This document shows, piece by piece, positions 1 through 7,346 of a DNA stretch of 12,167 nt. This stretch comes from Nitrospinota bacterium. GTDB lineage: Bacteria > Nitrospinota_A > UBA7883. The position numbers and the translations under genes are program-made. The notes below the pieces were generated by a model that saw only the letters and a list, made by a program, of their open reading frames with translations, was not told the origin of the DNA and ran no database searches. The stretch is taken from contig JAOUNV010000014.1 in NCBI GenBank assembly GCA_029880775.1, positions 1 to 12,167 of the forward strand. The letters are read 5' to 3'. Position 1 is the first letter of the stretch. The number at the start of each line of letters is the position of its first letter.

Positions 1-598
1 CGAGCAGCAAATACCTGCATTCCTCCCCATGAAACGAACCGATAAATATCCCTCCAGGCTTCAGGACACGCTCTACATCATTGATCCAGGCCGTGTGCAT
101 TCTGGCGGAGAGGTGCGTGAAAACCGAAAGGCAATATACAACATCAAGAGATCCATCCTCAAATGGCAGTGGTGGCTCCAGCCCGTTTTGCTCGAAACGC
201 ATGTCGGTAAAGGTTTCCCTCAGCCACTTCACGCTTTTAGGGTTGTAGTCGGAGCCGAAAAGGATCATATCCGGGCCCAAGGTCCTCATGTGTCGGATGA
301 TACGAGCCGGGCCGCAACCCCAATCCAGGACCGTCAGAGCCCCAGGGGCGGCGTGGTTGCGGATCATCTTGTGTAAAACGGCGGCGATTAGCTCCCCGGA
401 GCTATCATAGCCCTGGAGACTGGCATGGCCCGATGATTCATAAAGCAGCCATAGGGGTGGGGGGAGATAGCCAGGATTGGAGGCCATGAATTCCTTGTTG
501 CTGTTTCGACATCGCCACACGGCCCTGTAGAAGGCCATCTGCTCAGCCAAGGGCAAAAGCCACAGGCGTCTTAACATGCTGACCAGTATCTGTTTCAT
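1..598 (-). CDS. Class I SAM-dependent methyltransferase, partial (3' end beyond left edge)
   Basis: Reading leftward from ATG at 598 gives 199 codons without a stop up to the window edge, so the gene is truncated at its C-terminus. The reading carries the Rossmann-fold hallmarks of class I methyltransferases. Motif I is VLDWGCGPAR at residues 90-99, and an acidic motif II lies in GSDYN at 115-119. A post-II strand is DVVYCLSVFTHL around 152-163, followed by RVLKPGGIFIG near 177-187. Upstream, PPPLWLLY with a later YDSSGEL (residues 47-70) resembles the N-terminal cap of methyltransferases often found with glycan-modification genes. The methyl acceptor cannot be told from the sequence. A weak AGAGG lies only 2 nt before the ATG, so Met8 (ATG at 577-575) is an alternative start. 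The gene follows dapB on the same strand after about 280 bp and may have its own promoter. Confidence 0.9.
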   Translation of the reverse strand, partial: MKQILVSMLRRLWLLPLAEQMAFYRAVWRCRNSNKEFMASNPGYLPPPLWLLYESSGHASLQGYDSSGELIAAVLHKMIRNHAAPGALTVLDWGCGPARIIRHMRTLGPDMILFGSDYNPKSVKWLRETFTDMRFEQNGLEPPLPFEDGSLDVVYCLSVFTHLSARMHTAWINDVERVLKPGGIFIGSFHGEECRYLLL

Positions 599-698
599 AA
601 CCTCTGACTTAATTAATGGAAAATCAAAACCCGCATAGTAGCAGATATTTCAGATAAAGGCCCTTCCGCCGGGTGGCCATGTGATGTGTTGATCTTAG

Positions 699-881
699 GT
701 CAGGGCAAAGAATGGGTACTTCCCTGAGGTATTCGAATACAAGCTGGGAACGCGCTCCGCGTTATGGTGGGCGGTGGAGTGTTCCCGTGTCGCAGAAGAC
801 ACCCTCGGCGGAATCGTGAACGACCACAACCACGATGACCCGGAATGCGTCGCCGACCTCTATTTTTCGGTTGGCTCTCCT
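699..881 (+). pseudogene. Remnant of the C-terminus of a type ISP restriction-modification / helicase-like protein
   Basis: Plus-strand frame beginning at 699, just after an in-frame TAG at 696-698, reads VRAKNGYFPEVFEYKLG, then TRSALWWAVE, VAEDTLGGIVND and HNHDDPE. This follows the conserved C-terminal pattern of large type ISP restriction-modification/DEAD-helicase proteins as I remember it: PEVFEYKLGNRSAL-W, V-EDKRSGI-NDPN, DDPEYI. No start codon with an SD, no upstream domain and no family-like ending are visible. The frame drifts away from the family after about 850 and runs antisense into the end of dapB. I read it as about 55 codons of a decayed gene. It is the only plausible plus-strand coding trace in the window and suggests that a defence gene once sat between dapB and the methyltransferase gene. 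The family assignment is from memory of the motif, not from a search. Confidence 0.6.
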
Positions 882-1683
882 ATTTCAGCCCCAGCACATC
901 TTGCATATCGTACAGTCCGTTGGATTGTTTCATCACCCACTTGGCGGCGCGCACAGCGCCTTTGGCGAAGTTGTCCCGGCTGCCGGCCTTGTGGGTCAGC
1001 TCCAGCCGCTCCCCTTGCCCGGCGAAGATCAGCGTATGATCCCCCACCACATCCCCGCCACGCAGGGTCATGATGCCGATCTCTTTTTGTGGCCTGGGGC
1101 CAGCCTGGCCATACCGCCCATAATTGCCCACCAGGCTCAAGTCCCTGCCCAGCGCGTCCGCCACAATCTGGGAGAGCCGCACGGCGGTGCCAGAGGGGGA
1201 GTCCTCCTTGGCTTTGTGGTGCATCTCCACGATCTCCACGTCATAATCGTCGTCCAGTATTCGGGCCGCTTCCCTGGCCAGGCGGAACAGTACGTTCACC
1301 CCCACACTCATGTTCGGCGCGATCACCGCTCTGGAGCTTTTCGCCATTGCCTCAAAAGTTTTCCAGCGTTCTTCGCCAAACCCGGTGGTGCCGATAACGA
1401 TCGCTTTCTTCGCCTCTGCGGCCTGGATGAAATGCTGCAGCGAGGCGCCTGGTTCGGAAAAGTCTATGATCACATCGCAGCCATCGATGATTTTGTCCAG
1501 CTCGTCTACGACGGGGATATTCTTGCGGGCCAGCCCGGCCACTTCCCCGATATCCTTTCCGATAAATGGCCCGTCCGCCATATCCGTCCCGCCGAAGATC
1601 TCAATCCCTTCGGTCTCGTCTATCATGGCGGCTATCCGGCGCCCCATCCTGCCGGCGCAGCCGGTGACGATGGCTTTAATCAA
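880..1683 (-). CDS. dapB: 4-hydroxy-tetrahydrodipicolinate reductase
   Basis: DapB reduces 4-hydroxy-tetrahydrodipicolinate with NAD(P)H in the cytosolic diaminopimelate/lysine pathway. From the chosen start the protein has 267 residues, close to the usual family length of about 270. The N-terminal dinucleotide-binding motif VTGCAGRMG lies at residues 6-14. The family signature EMHHKAKEDSPSGTA spans 153-167, with the two histidines at 155-156 and the catalytic-type Lys159. IGTTGF (97-102) and IAPNMSVGVN (121-130) are further DapB blocks. I chose TTG at 1683-1681 because GGAGAG sits 4 nt upstream and the Rossmann strand begins right there. An in-frame ATG at 1746 would add 21 residues (MAPREPGG...) unlike the family and would run through an intergenic hairpin. 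The gene lies 109 bp downstream of dnaE on the same strand and may be co-transcribed with it. Confidence 0.97.
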   Translation of the reverse strand: MIKAIVTGCAGRMGRRIAAMIDETEGIEIFGGTDMADGPFIGKDIGEVAGLARKNIPVVDELDKIIDGCDVIIDFSEPGASLQHFIQAAEAKKAIVIGTTGFGEERWKTFEAMAKSSRAVIAPNMSVGVNVLFRLAREAARILDDDYDVEIVEMHHKAKEDSPSGTAVRLSQIVADALGRDLSLVGNYGRYGQAGPRPQKEIGIMTLRGGDVVGDHTLIFAGQGERLELTHKAGSRDNFAKGAVRAAKWVMKQSNGLYDMQDVLGLK

Positions 1684-1717
1684 TTTTCTCTCCGATAAGT
1701 TTCCAGGTTTTATATAG

Positions 1718-1745
1718 TGGCGCCCGCCAGGCTCTCTTGGCGCCA
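1718..1745. repeat. Inverted repeat TGGCGCC-N14-GGCGCCA between dnaE and dapB
   Basis: Perfect 7-bp arms (1718-1724 and 1739-1745) flank a 14-nt loop that itself contains a smaller GCCA/TGGC pairing. It lies in the dnaE-dapB spacer. No T-tract follows on the minus strand, where the next bases are ACTATATAAAA, so it is not a standard intrinsic terminator. It could be an mRNA-processing or stabilising hairpin, or simply a chance GC-rich palindrome. Confidence 0.4.
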
Positions 1746-1792
1746 TGGCCGATCACCAAAAGATGATACCCCATCCTTGGGCCTATTGAAAA

Positions 1793-4700
1793 CTATTCCA
1801 GAAAAACAGACCGCTCCCCGGCGATATTTTCCACCGCTCCGATCAGCTCATCGTCCGGCGCCACATTCTCCCCGTTGGCGCGGCACACCAGCTCCCCCTT
1901 GCCGTGGAACCGGAAGTGGATTACCACCTGGCTGGAGCCTGGGTGGCTTTGGAATATCCTTTTCAGCTCCAGCAGAGATTCCTTTTCCAGGCCGGTGGTG
2001 GAGAGAATGATATGCAGCGAATTGGTCATCTTGCCCCGGGCCTGGGGGATGGTCATTATATCCTGGGCTATCAGCCGGGAGCCGCTCTCATCGTCGCTCT
2101 CCACCGTCCCGGACACGAATATCGGCTCCTCTTTTTCCAGTAGCTCTCCGCATTTGGCGTACAGGTCTGGAAACACTGTCACATCCACCACTCCGTGCAG
2201 ATCCTCTAGGGTGAAGTTGGCCATTCGGTCGCCATTTTTGGTGGAGCGCACCTTTTTGTTCAGCGCCACGCCTCCCAGATTAGCCTTGGCCTGGTCCGGC
2301 GCGTCCCGGATGGTAGAGGAGTCGTGGCTGGCCAGCCGCTTCAGGTCACGGGCGAACTCCCGCAGAGGATGGCCGGAGATGTAGAAACCGAGGGTTTCTT
2401 TTTCGTGAGCCAGTTTCCCTTTCTCGTTCCACTCCTCTATATTCGGGATGGTGGGCCCTGCGGCGGCAGGATCCGCTGTGACACCCATAAATAGGCTTTC
2501 CTGGCCGATCTCCCGGTCTCGCAATATCCGCTGGGCCGCCGCCACCGTTTCTTCAATCGACGCAAACAGCGCCGCCCTGGGGTGGCCGCTGCCATCGAAA
2601 GCCCCGCACTTCACCAGCGCCTCCAGCGTTCTTTTGTTCAGCGCGGTTCCTTCCACCGCCTCCAAAAGGCTCTGCATAGAAGTGAATTTCTCGATCCTTT
2701 CCCTGGCCGTCACAATGGATGCGGCCGCGGCTGAGCCGATCCCTTTCACCGCCGCAAGGCCGAACCGGATACCGCCGGGGGATACGGAGAAGTCGTCCAT
2801 CGACTCGTTGATGTCTGGCGGAAGCACTTCGATCCCCATATCCTTGCACTCCTGGATATAGCTGAACACCTTGTCGCTGTTTCCCATTTCAGAGGAGAAA
2901 AGGGCCGCCATATACTCGGCGGGGTAGTGGGCCTTCAGGTACGCCGTCTGGTACGCCACCAGCGCGTAGCAGGCGGAATGGGACTTGTTGAATCCATATT
3001 CGGCGAACTTGGCGATCTGCTCCCACAGGCCCTCTATCTTCTTCTTGTTCCGGCCCAGCGCCACGGCGCCATCCACGAACTTGTCCCGCTCGCTGGCCAT
3101 TTTCTCCGCGTCTTTTTTGCCCATCGCCTTGCGCAAGGAGTCCGCCTGACCCAGGGTGAAGCCTGCCAGCAGGTTGGCCATCTTCATTACCTGCTCCTGA
3201 TACACGAACACACCAAAAGTCTCCCCCAATATCGGCTCCAGCTCCGGGAACTCATAGGAGACCTTCTCGTGGCCATGTTTGCGGCGCACATACTGGTCCG
3301 CCATGCCGGACTGAATAGGCCCTGGCCGGAAAAGCGCCACCAGCGCGATAATATCGCTAAAGTCGGTGGGCTTCATTTTCCGGATCAGGTCTCTCATGCC
3401 GGTGGACTCCAACTGGAACACACCCAGGGTGCGGGCCGAGCAGAGCAGATCGAAGGTCTTCTTGTCATCAAGGGGGATGGAGTCTATGGCCAGGTCCGGT
3501 TTCTTTTTGCGCGCCAGCTTGACGGTATTGTCGATAACCGTCAATGTTCGCAGCCCTAGGAAATCCATCTTCAGCAGGCCCAGCTCCTCCACATCCTTCA
3601 TCTGAAACTGGGTTACCAGCTCGTCAGAGCCGGAAGGCTTGAAAAGGGGCATGTAATCTGTCAGCGGACCGGGGCTTATCACCACTCCGGCGGCATGAGT
3701 AGAAGCGTGACGGACAGTTCCCTCCAGCGCGCGGGAAACGCGCAGAAGGCGGGACACCTGGGGGTCATCCTTTTCCATCTTGCTCAGGCGCGGTTCCTCC
3801 TTCAGCGCTTTACCAATGGTCATTTTCAGGTCGTTGGGGATCAGCTTGGCGATTTTATCCGCCTGGGAGTAGGGCACTTCCATCACCCTGGCCACATCCC
3901 GCACCACGGCTTTTGCCTTCATGGCGCCGAAGGTGATTATCTGGGCCACATGCGCCTCTCCCCCGTATTTATCGCGGACATAGTCGATCACTTCGCCACG
4001 GCGGTCCATGCAGAAGTCGATGTCTATATCGGGCATCGATATTCTTTCCGGATTCAGGAATCGCTCGAAAATCAGCCCATACTTTACCGGATCAAGATCG
4101 GTGATCCTCAAAGCGTAGGCCGTCATGGATCCAGCCGCCGAGCCTCGGCCTGGCCCCACGGGGATCTCCTGCTGGCGGGCGTAGTCTATGAAATCGGCGG
4201 TGATCAGAAAATAGCTGGAGAAACCCATCTGGCGGATCATGGCCACTTCCTCGGCCAGCCGGGCCTTGTACTGGTTCTTCCCCTCAGCATCCAGCGCCTC
4301 GCCCCGGGCCTGGCTCTCCATAAACCTGGCCTCAAGCCCTATCACGGCCTTACGCTCCAGGTATGAGTCTATGTTCGTATCCTCCGGGGCGGTAAAGTTG
4401 GGGAGGTGATACTTGTTGGTCTGGGAGGATAGCTCGAAGGAAAAATTGCACTCCTCCGCCACCTTCAAGGTGTTGGAAAGAGCCTCCGGAACCTCGCCGA
4501 ACAGCGCGGCCATCTCCTCGGCGCTTTTTACGTAGAACTGGTCCGGCTCGTAGCGGATCCTGTTTTCCTGGGAGATAAAGGCGCCCTTGCCGATGCAGAT
4601 AAGAGCGTCGTGAGCCTCGGCGTCCTCCCGGTTCAGGTAGTGGGCGTCGTTGGTGGCGATCAGCGGCAGGCCCATGCTTTTGGCCAGAGGGATCATTCCC

Positions 4701-5284
4701 TTCACCACGGTCTTCTGGAGCTTCATCCCGTGGTCCTGGATCTCCAGGTAAAACCGGCCAGGGAAGGCCTCCGCATAGAAGCCAGCCGCCTCCCTGGCTT
4801 TATCCTCCCGCTCGGCGAGAAGCATCCGCGACACCTCCCCCGCCAGGCAAGCGGACAATGCCACCAGCCCCTCGTTGTGGGCCGCCAGAAGCTCCCTGTC
4901 CACCCTCGGTTTCCCGTAGTAATACCCGTCTCGGAACCCGGCGGTGATCAACTGGCACAGGTTGTGGTACCCCTTGCGGTTCTGGGCCAGCAGAACCAGG
5001 TGGTATGCCCGGTGCTCGCCAGAATCAGACCCGCCGGATTTGACGAACCGGCTTTGGGGAGCCACGTACATCTCGCAACCGATGATAGGCTTCACGCCGG
5101 CTTTTATCGCCTTGCTGAAAAAACCCACGGCGCCGAACATGGATCCATGATCCGTGACGGCCACCGCGGGCATGCCCATTCCGGCCACCTTCGCGGCCAG
5201 GGAGTCAAACTTAATGGCTCCATCCAGCAGACTGAACTGGCTGTGAAGGTGCAGATGCACAAACTCGGCTTTTTTCAGCGTCAA
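1793..5284 (-). CDS. dnaE: DNA polymerase III alpha subunit
   Basis: Catalytic subunit of the replicative polymerase, 1163 residues from the chosen start, the usual size for DnaE. Numbering from that start: the PHP domain occupies about 1-270 and keeps all the expected metal-site motifs: HLHLHS with H12 and H14, D21, TDHG with H46, E71, H95, C146, and D213/H215 in NDAH. The polymerase core contains PDIDIDF with D419 and D421, and the third aspartate D574 in KMDFLGL. A helix-hairpin-helix region lies near 826-858, a QESLF clamp-binding pentapeptide at 928-932, and an OB-fold around 1000-1080. TTG at 5284-5282 is preferred because GGAGG lies 5 nt upstream. The in-frame ATG at 5296-5294 adds only MEGY, has no SD, and would place that SD inside the coding region. 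The gene follows the FYDLN-type gene and an 18-bp repeat array. It contains no intein or frameshift. Confidence 0.98.
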   Translation of the reverse strand: MTLKKAEFVHLHLHSQFSLLDGAIKFDSLAAKVAGMGMPAVAVTDHGSMFGAVGFFSKAIKAGVKPIIGCEMYVAPQSRFVKSGGSDSGEHRAYHLVLLAQNRKGYHNLCQLITAGFRDGYYYGKPRVDRELLAAHNEGLVALSACLAGEVSRMLLAEREDKAREAAGFYAEAFPGRFYLEIQDHGMKLQKTVVKGMIPLAKSMGLPLIATNDAHYLNREDAEAHDALICIGKGAFISQENRIRYEPDQFYVKSAEEMAALFGEVPEALSNTLKVAEECNFSFELSSQTNKYHLPNFTAPEDTNIDSYLERKAVIGLEARFMESQARGEALDAEGKNQYKARLAEEVAMIRQMGFSSYFLITADFIDYARQQEIPVGPGRGSAAGSMTAYALRITDLDPVKYGLIFERFLNPERISMPDIDIDFCMDRRGEVIDYVRDKYGGEAHVAQIITFGAMKAKAVVRDVARVMEVPYSQADKIAKLIPNDLKMTIGKALKEEPRLSKMEKDDPQVSRLLRVSRALEGTVRHASTHAAGVVISPGPLTDYMPLFKPSGSDELVTQFQMKDVEELGLLKMDFLGLRTLTVIDNTVKLARKKKPDLAIDSIPLDDKKTFDLLCSARTLGVFQLESTGMRDLIRKMKPTDFSDIIALVALFRPGPIQSGMADQYVRRKHGHEKVSYEFPELEPILGETFGVFVYQEQVMKMANLLAGFTLGQADSLRKAMGKKDAEKMASERDKFVDGAVALGRNKKKIEGLWEQIAKFAEYGFNKSHSACYALVAYQTAYLKAHYPAEYMAALFSSEMGNSDKVFSYIQECKDMGIEVLPPDINESMDDFSVSPGGIRFGLAAVKGIGSAAAASIVTARERIEKFTSMQSLLEAVEGTALNKRTLEALVKCGAFDGSGHPRAALFASIEETVAAAQRILRDREIGQESLFMGVTADPAAAGPTIPNIEEWNEKGKLAHEKETLGFYISGHPLREFARDLKRLASHDSSTIRDAPDQAKANLGGVALNKKVRSTKNGDRMANFTLEDLHGVVDVTVFPDLYAKCGELLEKEEPIFVSGTVESDDESGSRLIAQDIMTIPQARGKMTNSLHIILSTTGLEKESLLELKRIFQSHPGSSQVVIHFRFHGKGELVCRANGENVAPDDELIGAVENIAGERSVFLE

Positions 5285-5304
5285 ATACCCCTCCATGCAT
5301 GATG

Positions 5305-5394
5305 AACTGGCTCGCCAGCGGCAACTGGCTCGCCAGCGGCAACTGGCCCGCCAGCGGCAACTGGCCCGCCAGCGGCAACTGGCCCGCCAGTGCG
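5305..5394. repeat. Five tandem 18-bp palindromic repeats upstream of dnaE
   Basis: Plus-strand units of AACTGGCTCGCCAGCGGC start at 5305, 5323, 5341, 5359 and 5377. The last three carry CCC in place of CTC, and the final unit has a changed end. Every unit holds CTGGC-NN-GCCAG, so each can form a 5-bp hairpin. The array begins about 20 bp after the FYDLN-type stop codon and ends about 20 bp before the likely dnaE TTG start, so it fills nearly the whole spacer. It is not part of any convincing coding frame. There are no spacers between units, so it is not a CRISPR array. Confidence 0.95.
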
Positions 5395-5413
5395 AGTGGC
5401 GGCTCAGAAGACG

Positions 5414-5731
5414 TTAGAGGTCCTCCTCCGGCATCTCCTCGACGCTGAAATGGTCATGATCAGGGCTGAACCTCTCCTCGGTCTCCCCACCTTTCATGGT
5501 CAATTCATCGACTTCCCCACTCTCCTCCGCAGGTTCATCCTCGACAGCTTCTTCGAAATCATCCGGAACCACCGGCTTTATCTTCACAGAGGCTTTCTTG
5601 GGCGCTTTCTTCTGGTCCGCCCCGCACTTTGGGCACAGAGGCTTGGGTTTACCAAGATCAAAAAACTTGACCCCGCACTGGTAGCAGGAAAATCTTTGCC
5701 CAAATTTGGGATGAGTCATCTTTAGTTCCAT
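5414..5731 (-). CDS. FYDLN acid domain-type zinc-ribbon protein (TIGR02300-like)
   Basis: Small protein of 105 residues with an N-terminal zinc ribbon: C16-x2-C19 (CYQC) and C33-x2-C36 (CPKC). The segment between the two pairs, KFFDLGK, matches the FYDLN motif that names this family (typically CPSCGAKFYDLNK...CPKCG). After a short lysine-rich stretch (KKAPKKASVKIK, about 41-52) the C-terminal half is strongly acidic, also as in the family. The molecular function is unknown; a zinc-bound structural or nucleic-acid-associated role is only inference. Met5 (ATG at 5719) may be the real start, since homologues usually begin only a few residues before the ribbon. Neither start has a strong SD. It lies 73 bp after guaA and upstream of the repeat array and dnaE, all on one strand. 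Confidence 0.85.
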   Translation of the reverse strand: MELKMTHPKFGQRFSCYQCGVKFFDLGKPKPLCPKCGADQKKAPKKASVKIKPVVPDDFEEAVEDEPAEESGEVDELTMKGGETEERFSPDHDHFSVEEMPEEDL

Positions 5732-5757
5732 CGAATATTAGTTTCAGTCCGTGATAC

Positions 5758-5786
5758 TTCATACCGAAACACGGATAAAAAGGCAA
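5758..5786 (-). promoter_or_regulatory. Possible sigma70-type promoter upstream of the FYDLN-type gene
   Basis: On the minus strand, TTGCCT (5786-5781) is followed after 17 nt by TATGAA (5763-5758), 4 of 6 matches to each consensus box. It lies in the guaA-FYDLN gap, so it could drive the FYDLN-dnaE-dapB group. A perfect inverted repeat, TCCGTG (5748-5753) and CACGGA (5770-5775), is centred on the -10 box and could be an operator. This is pattern reading only. Confidence 0.4.
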
Positions 5787-5804
5787 CCTTATTTTTTACG
5801 GCGC

Positions 5805-7346
5805 CTATTCCCACTCGATGGTGCCAGGAGGCTTTGAAGTAATATCGTACGTTACACGGTTTATTCCACGAACTTCTCCCACCACCCTGTTCGATATCTT
5901 TCCCAGCAAATCGTAGGGAAGCTGAGCCCAGTCGGCGGTCATGGCGTCTCGGCTGTTTACCGCGCGGACGGCCAGCGTATTTTCATAGGTGCGCTCGTCC
6001 CCCATCACTCCCACCGATTTTACCGGCAGGAGAACGCAGAAAGCCTGCCACACTTTGTCGTACCATCCAGCCTTTGTCAGTTCCTCCAGGAAGATGGTAT
6101 CCGCCTGCCGGAGGATTTCCAGCCGTTCCACGGTCACTTCCCCCAGCACCCGGATGGCAAGCCCCGGACCAGGGAACGGATGGCGCCACACCACGTTTTT
6201 TGGCAAACCCAGCTCCTCCCCCACCGCTCGTACTTCGTCCTTGAACAGCTCCCGTAACGGCTCTATCAGGTCCAGGTGGAGCATATCGCCCAGCTCCAGG
6301 TTGTGATGGGTTTTTATCACCGCCGAGGGGCCTTTGGTGTGGGTGGACTCTATCACGTCTGGGTAAAGCGTTCCCTGCGCCAAAAACTTCACGTCAGGGA
6401 TTTTCTCCGCCTCTTTCACGAACACTTCCACGAATGAGGGGCCGATGATTTTTCTTTTTTTCTGCGGATCTGTGACCCCCGCCAGGCGGGAAAGGAACAT
6501 CTCGGAGGCGTCCACCTTTATCACCTTCATATGGAAGTGCCCGGCGTACATGCTCATCACTTTTTCCGCCTCACCCTGGCGCAACAGGCCGTTGTCCACG
6601 AAGATGCAAGTCAGCTTGTCCCCGATCGCCTCGCTTATCAGCCGGGCCGCCACGGAGGAGTCCACGCCTCCTGAGAGGGCCATCAGCACGCCTGCGTCTC
6701 CCACCCTGGCGCGGATTGTCTCCAGGCTCGACTCCACAAAGCTGCGCATGGTCCAATCGCCGGCAAATCCGCACACCCGGAATAAAAAGTTTTCCAGCAT
6801 GGCGGCGCCATTGGGGGTGTGGGCCACTTCCGGGTGGAACTGGATGCCGAAGAAAGGCCGCTCCCCATGGCGCATCGCGGCCAGAGTGGAGCCTTCTGTG
6901 TGCCCTATTCCGCTAAAACCGGGGGGGGCGGTCTCCAGCCTGTCGCCATGGCTCATCCACACGTCCTGCCCACCGGACAAGCCGTGGAACAGGTCGGACG
7001 TGTCGTCGATCTCCATCCGGGAGTAGCCATATTCACGGCGTTGGGCCTTGGCCACTTTGCCGCCCAGCAGATGGGCCATAAGCTGCATTCCGTAGCATAT
7101 TCCCAGCACGGGGATCCCCAGGTCGAATATTTCTTTCGGGGCCATGGGGGCGTCTGGGTCTGTGATATTGGCTGGCCCTCCGGAGAGGATTATCCCTCTG
7201 GGGGCGAACTCCTTTATTTTCTCCAGGCCGATGTTGTATGGATGGATTTCGGCACAGACGCGCAGCTCCCGAGTGCGACGGGCGATAAGCTGTGTGTACT
7301 GCGACCCGAAATCGAGGATCAGCAGTTTTTCGTGGCCCTGGATCAT
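5805..7346 (-). CDS. guaA: GMP synthase (glutamine-hydrolysing)
   Basis: GuaA aminates XMP to GMP using glutamine and ATP in the cytosol, the last step of GMP synthesis. The 513-residue length is typical of the two-domain bacterial enzyme. The N-terminal class I glutamine amidotransferase has nucleophile C84 in GICYGMQ and the H171/E173 pair in FHPEVAHT. The ATP-pyrophosphatase domain starts with the P-loop LSGGVDSS at 224-231. The C-terminal dimerisation domain contains the conserved RHPFPGPGLAIRVLGE and ends NRVTYDITSKPPGTIEWE, the expected family terminus. The ATG overlaps the guaB stop as ATGA (7346-7343) and has no clear SD, so translational coupling to guaB is likely. All catalytic motifs are present. 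Confidence 0.99.
   Translation of the reverse strand: MIQGHEKLLILDFGSQYTQLIARRTRELRVCAEIHPYNIGLEKIKEFAPRGIILSGGPANITDPDAPMAPKEIFDLGIPVLGICYGMQLMAHLLGGKVAKAQRREYGYSRMEIDDTSDLFHGLSGGQDVWMSHGDRLETAPPGFSGIGHTEGSTLAAMRHGERPFFGIQFHPEVAHTPNGAAMLENFLFRVCGFAGDWTMRSFVESSLETIRARVGDAGVLMALSGGVDSSVAARLISEAIGDKLTCIFVDNGLLRQGEAEKVMSMYAGHFHMKVIKVDASEMFLSRLAGVTDPQKKRKIIGPSFVEVFVKEAEKIPDVKFLAQGTLYPDVIESTHTKGPSAVIKTHHNLELGDMLHLDLIEPLRELFKDEVRAVGEELGLPKNVVWRHPFPGPGLAIRVLGEVTVERLEILRQADTIFLEELTKAGWYDKVWQAFCVLLPVKSVGVMGDERTYENTLAVRAVNSRDAMTADWAQLPYDLLGKISNRVVGEVRGINRVTYDITSKPPGTIEWE

Noticed and set aside
29..376. Plus-strand frame of 115 codons at the left edge
   Set aside because: Antisense to the methyltransferase, whose motif I and motif II are clear on the minus strand.
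657..680. GGCC...GGCC hairpin upstream of the methyltransferase as a terminator
   Set aside because: Only 4-bp arms with a long loop and only three T's after it; not convincing as a terminator for dapB.
835..1698. Long plus-strand frame antisense to dapB
   Set aside because: Shadow of dapB codon bias; only its beginning overlaps the R-M fossil, and in a different frame from it.
5305..5394. Possible CRISPR array
   Set aside because: Units are contiguous 18-mers with no unique spacers, and no cas genes are nearby.
5780..5804. Intrinsic terminator after guaA
   Set aside because: The minus-strand stem is only about 3 bp (GGC/GCC) around an A-rich loop. The TTTTT that follows is more simply the spacer of a candidate promoter.
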